A stretch of 64,000 bases of DNA from Leucobacter sp. UCMA 4100 (GTDB lineage Bacteria > Actinomycetota > Actinomycetes > Actinomycetales > Microbacteriaceae): NCBI RefSeq assembly GCF_027853335.1, contig NZ_JAFEUS010000002.1, positions 930,001-994,000 on the forward strand, read 5' to 3'. The position numbers and the translations under genes are program-made. The notes below the pieces were generated by a model that was given only the letters and a program-made list of their open reading frames with translations, was not told the DNA's origin and searched no databases. Shown here one piece after another: positions 8,143 to 15,621 of this stretch. Positions within the stretch are counted from its first letter, which is position 1. The number at the start of each line of letters is the position of its first letter.

Positions 8143-10098
8143 ATGCTGCAATGGCTCGCTCTGCTCCCCCCGCTCACGGTCGCGGTTGCCCTGGTCTTGG
8201 TCGGCGGCATCCCCATTGCCTGGGGGCTTCGCGCCCGCGGCTATGCAATGCTGCTCACCGCCATTCCCGCGTCGTTTGCAGTCATCGCGGTGACCTCAAT
8301 AGCGGCCCCGCTGCTGCACCTCACCTGGTCGTGGCCGGTGCCCGTTGTTGCGGCAATCGCCCTCGGCGCCATCTTGCGGCTGGCTACCTACCCGGCGTCG
8401 AAGAAGAACCCACGCCGTAGCGCTGCCCGCCCCCTCGGCGCCGCGCTCATGCCATTCGCGGCAGCCATCTTTGCCGCCGGTATTACTGCTTACACGCTCG
8501 CTAAGGCGCTCCCGAGCCCCGACGCGATCTCGCAAACCTACGACGCAATTTTTCACCTCAATGCGGCACAGCTCATTGTCGAGAGCGGCAACGCTTCGCC
8601 CCTCGCGATGGATCTCTCAGACCCGGGCAACCCCAGTTTTTACCCCACGGTCTGGCACGCGCTGGTCGCGCTCGTCGCACAGCTCTCGGGTACCAGCATT
8701 CCCCTCGCGACGAACGCCGTGCTCTTTACCTGCGTTTCGCTGGTCTGGGGCGTTGGCGCGGTAGGCCTCGGCCGCGCGGTTGCTGGCCCCGGCCGCAACG
8801 CAACACTCGCTGCCGGCATCTTCGCCGCGGCGTTTCCATCGTTACCGCTCAGCCTGACTGGCTTTGGCGTGCTTTACCCGAACCTGCTGTCGATGTCGCT
8901 CTTGCCCTACGTGGTCATTGGCGTCGCAAAACTTTGCAACACGGGGCGGGCAAGGCTCACCGATGAGATCTCGTTGCTCGCCACCATCTTGCTCACCCTC
9001 GGCGCGCTTGGCGCAGCGACGCTCGCCCACCCGAATGCGCTGCACGCCTCGTTCATTCTCACGATCGGTTTTGCCATCACGACGTGCTTTGGCAGGTTCG
9101 CGCAAGGCTTCTCGTGGCTCTCACGCACCGCTGGCGTCACCATTCTTGCCGTGAGTCTCGCGGCAGGCGCGGCTTTCTGGTTCATCGGCCGCACCGGCAG
9201 CAACGACTGGGGCGGCTCGCAGGGGCCCTTCGGCGCCATCACCGAGGCCCTCGGCACGGCGCCACACCTTGACGGCCACAACTGGGTGGTCTCGTTCTTC
9301 GTACTCGTCGGCATTGCAACCTTCTGGGTGCGACGTTCACTCGCACCGTACTTCATTGGCCTTCTGCTCGCTATCGGTTTTTACGTGCTCGCCGACGGGT
9401 TTACGCCCAACGCGATACGCGAACTATTCCTCTCACCCTGGTACTCAGACCCCTGGCGGCTCGCAGCCATCGTGCCGCTCGGCATGCTGCCCTTTGCGGT
9501 GCTCGGCGGCAAACTGGTGCTCGACGCCGTGCGCCCCGTCTCACTGCGACTGTTCGCACACGGAGCCGGCCGCCGTAACGTCGCACGATGGTACATCGCA
9601 GCCGTGACCGTCTTTGGTATTGCGATTGCCGGCACCTCGCTCTACGGGGTGTCACGCTACATCGAGAGCAAGTATGAAGCCAGCGAAGATGAAGCGCCCC
9701 TGCTTTCACTCGACGAGCGGGCACTACTCGAACGACTCGGCGAGCATGTTGGCGAAGACGACGTCATTCTCACCAACCCGTGGAACGGTGGATCGCTTGC
9801 CTATGCACTCACGGGCCGCCACGTCGCGGTGCCGCACGCCGGTGGTAACTACCCTGCCGAGACCTGGGCAGCCTACGACGGAATCACCTCGGGCACGCAG
9901 CATTCCTGTGAGGCGGCCGAAGACATCGGGGCTCGTTTCGTTTTAGACTTCGGCGAGCGGTATGTCTTCAAAACGTACAAGGTGCGTGAAGAACTCGACG
10001 AAATTAGCAACATTACAGATTCAATGGCGCTCACCGAACTCGACCGCGAGGGCGACGCAGTGCTGTACGAAATTACCGGTTGCAACTGGAAGGAATAA
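8143..10098 (+). CDS. Large polytopic membrane protein (DUF6541/GT-C-like)
   Basis: The 651-residue protein has about 13 hydrophobic helices across residues 1-510 and a C-terminal extracytoplasmic domain (about 520-651) with ILTNPWNGGSLAYALTGRHV and FVLDFGERY. The first large loop holds the acidic stretch SPDAISQTYDAIFHLNA, as in GT-C enzymes that use polyprenyl-phosphate sugars. Its place two genes after a DPM1-like synthase fits a membrane-embedded glycosyltransferase that adds that sugar outside the membrane. I recognise it as resembling the actinobacterial DUF6541 family. The catalytic role is inferred. Confidence 0.65.
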   Translation: MLQWLALLPPLTVAVALVLVGGIPIAWGLRARGYAMLLTAIPASFAVIAVTSIAAPLLHLTWSWPVPVVAAIALGAILRLATYPASKKNPRRSAARPLGAALMPFAAAIFAAGITAYTLAKALPSPDAISQTYDAIFHLNAAQLIVESGNASPLAMDLSDPGNPSFYPTVWHALVALVAQLSGTSIPLATNAVLFTCVSLVWGVGAVGLGRAVAGPGRNATLAAGIFAAAFPSLPLSLTGFGVLYPNLLSMSLLPYVVIGVAKLCNTGRARLTDEISLLATILLTLGALGAATLAHPNALHASFILTIGFAITTCFGRFAQGFSWLSRTAGVTILAVSLAAGAAFWFIGRTGSNDWGGSQGPFGAITEALGTAPHLDGHNWVVSFFVLVGIATFWVRRSLAPYFIGLLLAIGFYVLADGFTPNAIRELFLSPWYSDPWRLAAIVPLGMLPFAVLGGKLVLDAVRPVSLRLFAHGAGRRNVARWYIAAVTVFGIAIAGTSLYGVSRYIESKYEASEDEAPLLSLDERALLERLGEHVGEDDVILTNPWNGGSLAYALTGRHVAVPHAGGNYPAETWAAYDGITSGTQHSCEAAEDIGARFVLDFGERYVFKTYKVREELDEISNITDSMALTELDREGDAVLYEITGCNWKE

Positions 10099-10100
10099 CC

Positions 10101-11087
10101 ATGACCATCAACGTTGGTCTCATTGGGCTCGGAATGATGGGCCGCCACCACGCACGTGTTCTGCGCGAGATCGAAGGCGTCGAGCTTGTCGCTGTAGCTG
10201 ACGCGATGGGCGACCCGCACGGTGTTGCCGGGTCTACCCGTATGTTCAAGTCGGTCGAAGGGTTGCTGAAGGCTGGAGTCGACGCTGCTGTTGTGGCCGT
10301 ACCTACAAAGTTTCACGAAGAGATCGGCCTCAAGCTAGCTGAGGCAGGCGTACATACGCTCATTGAAAAGCCCGTCGCCCACGACCTTCCCGCCGCTGAG
10401 CGCCTCGTCGAGGCTTTCGACAAGGCAGGGGTCTTTGCAGCAGTCGGCCACGTTGAACGCTTCAACCCTGCCCTCATGAGCATGCGCGAGCGCATCGCCA
10501 ACGGCGATCTCGGCGAGGTATACCAGATTCATACCCGCCGCCAGGGCCCCTTCCCCGCGCGCATCGCCGACGTGGGCGTGGTCAAAGACCTCGGCAGCCA
10601 CGACATCGACCTCACCTCGTGGGTGGCTCAGTCACTCTACGAGCGCATCTCAGCCAACACGACCTACCGCAGCGGCCGTGAGCACGAAGACATGGTTTCG
10701 ATCACCGGCACGCTCAAAAACGGCATCATGGTCAACCACCTCGTGAACTGGCTAACCCCGTTCAAGGAGCGCCTGACCGTGGTTACCGGCGAACGCGGCG
10801 CATACGTTGCCGATACACTCACGGCCGACCTCACGTTCTATGAGAACGGTACGCTCGAGAGCGGCTGGGATGCCGTCACCGCTTTCCGCGGCGTCAGCGA
10901 GGGTACCGTCACCCGCTTCGCGCTCGAGAAGCGCGAGCCCCTTCGCAACGAGCACGAGGCGTTTCGTGACGCAATTCTTGGTGTGCGCGATACCGCGGTA
11001 ACGCTGCGCGAGGGGCTAGAGACTCTTCGCGTCGCCGAGGCCGCGATCGCGTCGGGTAAATCAGGCGAGTCGATCGAGCTGAACTAG
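10101..11087 (+). CDS. Gfo/Idh/MocA sugar-nucleotide dehydrogenase (GnnA/WlbA-like)
   Basis: The 328-residue NAD(P)-dependent enzyme has the Rossmann motif GLIGLGMMGRHHARV at the N-terminus, EKP at residues 89-91 and GHVERFNPA followed by KDLGSHDID with His about 167, the usual catalytic region. Members with GHVERFNPA oxidise C3 of UDP-GlcNAc or its uronic acid (GnnA, WlbA). The ATG at 10101 follows GGAAGGA by 6 bases. An upstream in-frame TTG overlaps the previous gene and is unlikely. One base separates its stop from the LpxA-like gene, so the two products should act together, with the DegT aminotransferase at 4.5 kb as the missing middle step. The substrate is inferred. Confidence 0.85.
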   Translation: MTINVGLIGLGMMGRHHARVLREIEGVELVAVADAMGDPHGVAGSTRMFKSVEGLLKAGVDAAVVAVPTKFHEEIGLKLAEAGVHTLIEKPVAHDLPAAERLVEAFDKAGVFAAVGHVERFNPALMSMRERIANGDLGEVYQIHTRRQGPFPARIADVGVVKDLGSHDIDLTSWVAQSLYERISANTTYRSGREHEDMVSITGTLKNGIMVNHLVNWLTPFKERLTVVTGERGAYVADTLTADLTFYENGTLESGWDAVTAFRGVSEGTVTRFALEKREPLRNEHEAFRDAILGVRDTAVTLREGLETLRVAEAAIASGKSGESIELN

Positions 11088-11088
11088 C

Positions 11089-11811
11089 ATGAGCGCAATC
11101 AGCCCACTCGCGTTTATTGGCGACGGTGTCACTCTCGGCGAGGGCGTCACCGTCGGCCCCCATGCCGTCATTCTTGGCCCCTGCACCATTGGCGATGGGG
11201 TGTGGATCGGCCCCGGTGCGCTCATCGGCGGCCCACCAGAGATCTCTTCACTGCCCCAAAACGCTGCGTGGTCTGGTGACCTGCAGCATGCTGGCGTGGT
11301 CATCGGCGATCGTACGGTCATTCGCGAGGGGGCTGTTGTGCATCAGGGATCGCACCGAGCCACCACCATCGGCGCCGACTGCTGGGTGCTGAACCGCGCC
11401 TACCTTGCGCACGACGTTCTCGTCGGCGACGCGACGACCATTTCGGCGGGCGTGAGCATCGGCGGGCACTGCGTGATCGGTGACCGCGTCAACATTGGTA
11501 TGAACGCCTCGGTGCACCAGCGCCGCATCATTGCTTCAGGAGCAATGGTGGGCATGGGCACCCCGGTCACGGCCGATGTGCCGCCATTTGCTAAGGCCTA
11601 CGGTTCGCCCGCTCGTGTTGCCGGCGTCAATGCTGTTGGTATGCAGCGCTCTGGCATCGCCGATGAGGCCGCAAAGGCGTTGCTCTCGCACTACGAGGTT
11701 GCGGGCACCGCGCTCGTCTCAACCGACGAATCACTCGAGGCGCTCTCGACGTTCATCAGCGACTGGCGCGAAGCAAACCCGTCTCAGCCAATGAAAATGA
11801 AGCATCAGTAG
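11089..11811 (+). CDS. LpxA-like left-handed beta-helix acyltransferase
   Basis: The 240-residue protein is built of hexapeptide repeats (FIGDGVTLGEGVTVGPHAVI and others) and resembles UDP-GlcNAc O-acyltransferase LpxA along its length: VIGDRTVIREGAVVHQGS, YLAHD, GGH, SVHQRRI, DVPPFAKAYG and GVNAVGMQRSGI. The catalytic His (E. coli His125) is present as His108, and the equivalents of His144 and His160 as His127 and His143. The E. coli His122 position is Tyr105. LpxA starts lipid A synthesis, but no other lipid A gene is seen in this window and the organism looks Gram-positive. N- or O-acylation of a sugar nucleotide made by the neighbouring dehydrogenase and aminotransferase is more likely. 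Acyl chain length is unknown. Confidence 0.85.
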   Translation: MSAISPLAFIGDGVTLGEGVTVGPHAVILGPCTIGDGVWIGPGALIGGPPEISSLPQNAAWSGDLQHAGVVIGDRTVIREGAVVHQGSHRATTIGADCWVLNRAYLAHDVLVGDATTISAGVSIGGHCVIGDRVNIGMNASVHQRRIIASGAMVGMGTPVTADVPPFAKAYGSPARVAGVNAVGMQRSGIADEAAKALLSHYEVAGTALVSTDESLEALSTFISDWREANPSQPMKMKHQ

Positions 11812-11812
11812 A

Positions 11813-12688
11813 ATGGCCAACGTGTCACAGCACCCTGCACTAACAGACCCCGAGTATAAGACGCCGGGCAAGAGCCGCGGCCTGCTCAGCGTTTTCAACG
11901 ACCCTTACCTCATGACGCTCATCGTCAAAAAGGGCATCAAGACGAGGTATTACGGCTCAGCCCTCGGCTGGGCATGGTCGTATGTCAGACCTTTCGCACA
12001 GTTCTGCATGTATTGGATTGTGTTCAGCCTCTTCCTCAAAGTCGACCGCGATATCGAGAATTTCCCGCTGTATCTTTTTTCGGGTCTTATCGTTGTCAAC
12101 CTCTTTGGCGAAATCTTTAGAAACACCACGAGCGCGATCGTAGACAATAGTTCGCTCGTGAAAAAGATCTTCCTTCCCCGTGAGCTCTTTCCAGTAGCTG
12201 CGGTCGGCGTCGCTCTCGTGCACTTCATGCCACAGGTTGTCATCTTGGTTATCGTTGCACTCTTTTTCGGGCTCAGCTTTTCGTGGCTTCAAATTGCTGC
12301 CTTTGTTGCTGCAGTGCTACTCCTTGTCATATGGACACTCGGTTTAGGACTCTTCTTTGGCGCAATCAACGTCAAACACCGTGACTCACGAAACATTGTC
12401 GACCTCATTCTGATGTTCTCTACCTGGGGCTCGCCTGTCATCTACTCTTGGAGCATGGTGCAGAGAGCTTTCCCTGACTGGCTTTTTCACATCTACATGG
12501 CTAACCCCGCGACAGCTGCCGTAGAGCTTTTCCATTACGCTTTTTGGGCGCCAACTGCAACAGCCCCTGACCTCGCACCAAACCTGCTCACCTATTCGGG
12601 AGCTGCCCTAGGGCTCGGCATCGTTGCGCTCCTAATAGGACAACTCGTTTTCAAGAAGACGGAGGGTACCTTTGCCCAGCACCTCTGA
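11813..12688 (+). CDS. ABC-2 type glycan export permease (TagG/Wzm-like)
   Basis: This 291-residue protein has about six membrane helices and the family's N-terminal sequence LIVKKGIKTRYYGSALGWAW followed by SYVRPF. It also shows the interfacial segment VDNSSLVKKIFLPRELFPVA that touches the ATPase. Together with the overlapping ATPase gene it forms the transporter that moves undecaprenyl-linked teichoic acid or polysaccharide across the membrane. It starts 1 bp after the LpxA-like gene. Base composition is already lower in GC than the upstream genes. The exported polymer is inferred from context. Confidence 0.9.
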   Translation: MANVSQHPALTDPEYKTPGKSRGLLSVFNDPYLMTLIVKKGIKTRYYGSALGWAWSYVRPFAQFCMYWIVFSLFLKVDRDIENFPLYLFSGLIVVNLFGEIFRNTTSAIVDNSSLVKKIFLPRELFPVAAVGVALVHFMPQVVILVIVALFFGLSFSWLQIAAFVAAVLLLVIWTLGLGLFFGAINVKHRDSRNIVDLILMFSTWGSPVIYSWSMVQRAFPDWLFHIYMANPATAAVELFHYAFWAPTATAPDLAPNLLTYSGAALGLGIVALLIGQLVFKKTEGTFAQHL

Positions 12689-13442
12689 TAACACCGCGGA
12701 AGAGCAGCAAAAGAAGCCTGCGATCGTAGTACACGACGTGGTCAAAGAGTTCGATATTCGACACTCTGGATCGATGAAAGAATCTTTCATCTCTCTGGTG
12801 AAAGGAAAATCGAACTACACCCCGTTCAGGGCTCTCGACAATATTTCTTTCGAAGTGCCGACCGGCCAGTCAGTTGCTTTACTCGGTCATAACGGTTCTG
12901 GTAAGTCGACGACGCTGAAGCTCGTCTCTGGGGTACAACGGCCCGACGCTGGATGGGTGCGCACGCGCGGGCGCGTGGCAGGCTTGCTCGAAGTTGGTGC
13001 CGGCTTTCACCCGAACCTCACCGGTCGAGACAACGTCTACCTTAACGCCGCAATTCTCGGTATGTCGAAAGAAGAAACTGATCAGCGGCTCGAGGATATT
13101 CTCGAGTTTGCGGGCATCGGCGAATTCATCGACACCGAGGTGAAGCGATACAGCTCTGGAATGTATTCACGCCTCGGTTTCTCGGTTGCAGTACACACTG
13201 AACTCGACATTCTCTTGGTAGACGAGATCCTCTCGGTAGGTGACGCAGCTTTCAGAGAAAAATGCAATGCAAAGATGAAAGAGCTCAGCCAATCAGGTAA
13301 AACGATGTTCGTGGTGAGTCACAACGTCAACACCGTTAAAGAGCTTTGCGAACGCGGCATTGTTTTGAAAAAGGGAAAAATCGTTTTTGACGGGCCGATC
13401 AATGAGGCGGCCGAGTTTGTCACGCCCAAGAAGAAAAAATAG
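12672..13442 (+). CDS. Glycan export ATPase (TagH/Wzt-like, short form)
   Basis: The 256-residue ATPase has Walker A (LLGHNGSGKSTTLKL), the family region GLLEVGAGFHPNLTGRDNVY, the signature RYSSGMYSRLGFSVA, Walker B (LDILLVDEILSVGD) and the switch His (VVSHNVNTV). It stops soon after the ATPase fold, so it has no Wzt-type carbohydrate-binding C-terminal domain and should not read chain-end modifications. The start is TTG at 12672, supported by GGAGGG at 12661-12666. It lies inside the end of the permease gene with a 17-bp overlap, so translation is coupled. Confidence 0.9.
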   Translation: MPSTSDNTAEEQQKKPAIVVHDVVKEFDIRHSGSMKESFISLVKGKSNYTPFRALDNISFEVPTGQSVALLGHNGSGKSTTLKLVSGVQRPDAGWVRTRGRVAGLLEVGAGFHPNLTGRDNVYLNAAILGMSKEETDQRLEDILEFAGIGEFIDTEVKRYSSGMYSRLGFSVAVHTELDILLVDEILSVGDAAFREKCNAKMKELSQSGKTMFVVSHNVNTVKELCERGIVLKKGKIVFDGPINEAAEFVTPKKKK

Positions 13443-13554
13443 AGACCCACTGCTAATTCGCCCGTTTGTACTCCCGGCTTATGCAGACTAGCGAAAAGCC
13501 TCCGCTACCCCACTAGAATTGGGCGTATCTCTGTATACGTTGGGGGACGTGGAT

Positions 13555-15540
13555 TTGAAAAAGAAAAAAAGTTTTTCGCTAAAAAAGTACGCGCGGTCGC
13601 TCATAGCTATGGGAACTGTAGCTATTCTTTCAGCCACGCTACTGACATATGCTCCGTCTGCGGCTACGGCAGCCGATGCTCGTTCGTTCAACCCTGGAAA
13701 TATCCTTCTGGATGAGAACCTGTACAACGGCTCGGCCATGAAGGCAGCCGAAGTACAGAAATTCCTTAACGAGACTGTTCGAGGTGGCAAGTGCACTATC
13801 GGCCAGCCCAATAGAAAACCAGGTGACCCGGCAGTCTGGGGCGGCGCAACAACTTTCGCTTCTAACTGTCTTAACGGCTACCGCCAGACTACAACGTCAG
13901 AGCCTGCCAACAAGTACTGCAAGGCTTATACCGGAGCTAAGAACGAAACTGCGGCCCAAATTATTACCAAAGTCGGTCAAGCTTGTGGCATCAGCCAACG
14001 AGTACTCATTACCATGCTTGAAAAAGAACAATCGCTGGTTACTGATGAATGGCCTACTGTAGCCCAGTTCAGCCGAGCTATGGGGTACGGGTGCCCAGAT
14101 ACTGGCCCAGGCCATAGCGCAAACTGCGATAAAAACTTCTACGGCTTTTTCAACCAGGTATACAGTGCCGCATGGCAGTTTAAGGTTTACAAGCAGAACC
14201 CACAGAACTACTCCATTAAGCCTAAGCAAACGAACACAATCCAGTGGCACCCCAACAAGGCTTGTGGCACTTCGCAAGTTTATATCGAGAACGCCGCAAC
14301 GGCAGCACTCTACATTTACACTCCCTACCGCCCAAACCAGGCAGCACTCGATGCTCAGTGGGGAACCGGCAATAGCTGCTCAACATACGGTAACCGCAAC
14401 TTTTTCCTCCTCTACTCTGATTGGTTTGGCTCGCCCAACGGGTTCTCGGTTGCCCCCGAGCTCAATCAGTTCTACACAAAACAAGGTGGAGCTCAAGGTG
14501 TCTATGGTGCAGCTACAGCGCCAGTGCGCAACCACAAGAGCTACATCTCCCAAGAGTTCGCAGGAGGAACTCTGTTTTGGAGCAAAGCAACAGGCGCATC
14601 TGGCGTCAACGGAGCCATTAGGAAGCTCTATAACTCTGAGGGTGGGGCGACAAGCTACCTTGGTCTCCCGATAGGAGCTGAACAGCGCGATAAAGGTGTG
14701 TCACGCCAAGAGTTCCAGAACGGCACGGCCTACTGGAGCCAGAAGACCGGGGCCTCAGTCATCAACGGAGCAATCCGCGCCCTCTACAACAGCGAAGGCG
14801 GCCCCAAGGGCTACCTCGGCCTCCCCATCGGCCCAGAACACCGCTCAAAGGGCGTCTCACGCCAAGAGTTCGAAAAGGGCACCGCATACTGGAGCCAGAA
14901 GACCGGGACTTCAGTCATCAACGGAGCAATCCGCGCCCTCTACAACAGCGAAGGCGGCCCCAAGGGCTACCTCGGCCTCCCCATCGGCCCAGAACACCGC
15001 TCAAAGGGCGTCTCACGCCAAGAGTTCGAAAAGGGCACCGCATACTGGAGCCAGAAGACCGGGACTTCAGTCATCAACGGAGCAATCCGCGCCCTCTACA
15101 ACAGCGAAGGCGGCCCCAAGGGCTACCTCGGCCTCCCCATCGGCCCAGAACACCGCTCAAAGGGCGTCTCACGCCAAGAGTTCGAAAAGGGCACCGCATA
15201 CTGGAGCCAGAAGACCGGGGCCTCAGTCATCAACGGAGCAATCCGTTCCTGGTACCTGAGCAATGGGGGCCCCAATGGTTCGTTAGGCCTTCCGATCGGC
15301 CCCGAGATACGAACGAGCAAAGAATCTCGACAGCTCTTCGAAAATGGCACTCTGGTCTGGACGGCTAAGGGCGGCGTGAAACTTATCAAAACTAAGTCCG
15401 CAGCTGCTCCGCTCAAACAGACCGAGACGGAAGTACTCCCTGATCCCTCAGAGCAACAGGTTGAAGGAAACGATGACTTGCAGCCAGAGACAGACTCGGA
15501 GGAAGACAGCCTCGAGCAGGATCAACTTCTTGTCCAATAG
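13555..15540 (+). CDS. Secreted LGFP-repeat cell-wall protein with lysozyme-like N-terminal domain
   Basis: Translation from TTG 13555 (after GGGGGA) gives a lysine-rich start, a hydrophobic helix and an AxA cleavage site (SAATAADA), a clear signal peptide. Residues about 40-300 hold LITMLEKEQSLVTDEWP and the Cys-rich MGYGCPDTGPGHSANCDKNF, a layout like lysozyme-type muramidases with Glu as candidate acid. I cannot prove activity. The rest is LGFP repeats of about 52 residues (SEGGPKGYLGLPIGPEHRS and variants), which bind the cell envelope. The tail is acidic and Pro/Glu-rich. TTG 13519 and GTG 13549 are alternative starts. The 112-bp gap after the export ATPase may hold its own promoter. Confidence 0.82.
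   Translation: MKKKKSFSLKKYARSLIAMGTVAILSATLLTYAPSAATAADARSFNPGNILLDENLYNGSAMKAAEVQKFLNETVRGGKCTIGQPNRKPGDPAVWGGATTFASNCLNGYRQTTTSEPANKYCKAYTGAKNETAAQIITKVGQACGISQRVLITMLEKEQSLVTDEWPTVAQFSRAMGYGCPDTGPGHSANCDKNFYGFFNQVYSAAWQFKVYKQNPQNYSIKPKQTNTIQWHPNKACGTSQVYIENAATAALYIYTPYRPNQAALDAQWGTGNSCSTYGNRNFFLLYSDWFGSPNGFSVAPELNQFYTKQGGAQGVYGAATAPVRNHKSYISQEFAGGTLFWSKATGASGVNGAIRKLYNSEGGATSYLGLPIGAEQRDKGVSRQEFQNGTAYWSQKTGASVINGAIRALYNSEGGPKGYLGLPIGPEHRSKGVSRQEFEKGTAYWSQKTGTSVINGAIRALYNSEGGPKGYLGLPIGPEHRSKGVSRQEFEKGTAYWSQKTGTSVINGAIRALYNSEGGPKGYLGLPIGPEHRSKGVSRQEFEKGTAYWSQKTGASVINGAIRSWYLSNGGPNGSLGLPIGPEIRTSKESRQLFENGTLVWTAKGGVKLIKTKSAAAPLKQTETEVLPDPSEQQVEGNDDLQPETDSEEDSLEQDQLLVQ
14848..15159 (+). repeat. 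Perfect 156-bp tandem direct repeats inside the LGFP gene
   Basis: Positions 14848-15003 and 15004-15159 are identical by eye, 156 bp (52 codons) each. The match runs at the same period into the flanks: back to about 14758 and forward to about 15246, with only single-codon changes such as GCC/ACT (Ala/Thr). Synonymous positions are also identical, so the copies arose by very recent duplication or are kept alike by gene conversion. Confidence 0.95.
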
Positions 15541-15563
15541 CAAGTAGCTGTACGAGCCTAAAG

Positions 15564-15607
15564 AAAAGAGGCGTAGCCCTTCCCTTCGGAAGGGCTACGC
15601 CTCTTTT
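15564..15607. terminator. Strong bidirectional intrinsic terminator
   Basis: A perfect 20-bp stem (15564-15583 with 15588-15607) closes a CTTC tetraloop. The outer bases are AAAA on the left and TTTT on the right, so a U tract follows the hairpin on both strands. It sits between the convergent LGFP gene and the TagF-like gene, ending both transcripts. Confidence 0.95.
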
Positions 15608-15621
15608 ATCAAGTGAGATAG

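Noticed and set aside
11089-11811. Evidence of an outer membrane (LpxA)
   Set aside because: No other lipid A, LPS or outer-membrane gene is present in the window and wall genes are Gram-positive in type. A wall-glycan role is more likely.
14692-15300. CRISPR-like array
   Set aside because: The repeats are 156 bp, in frame, without spacers, and encode LGFP units.
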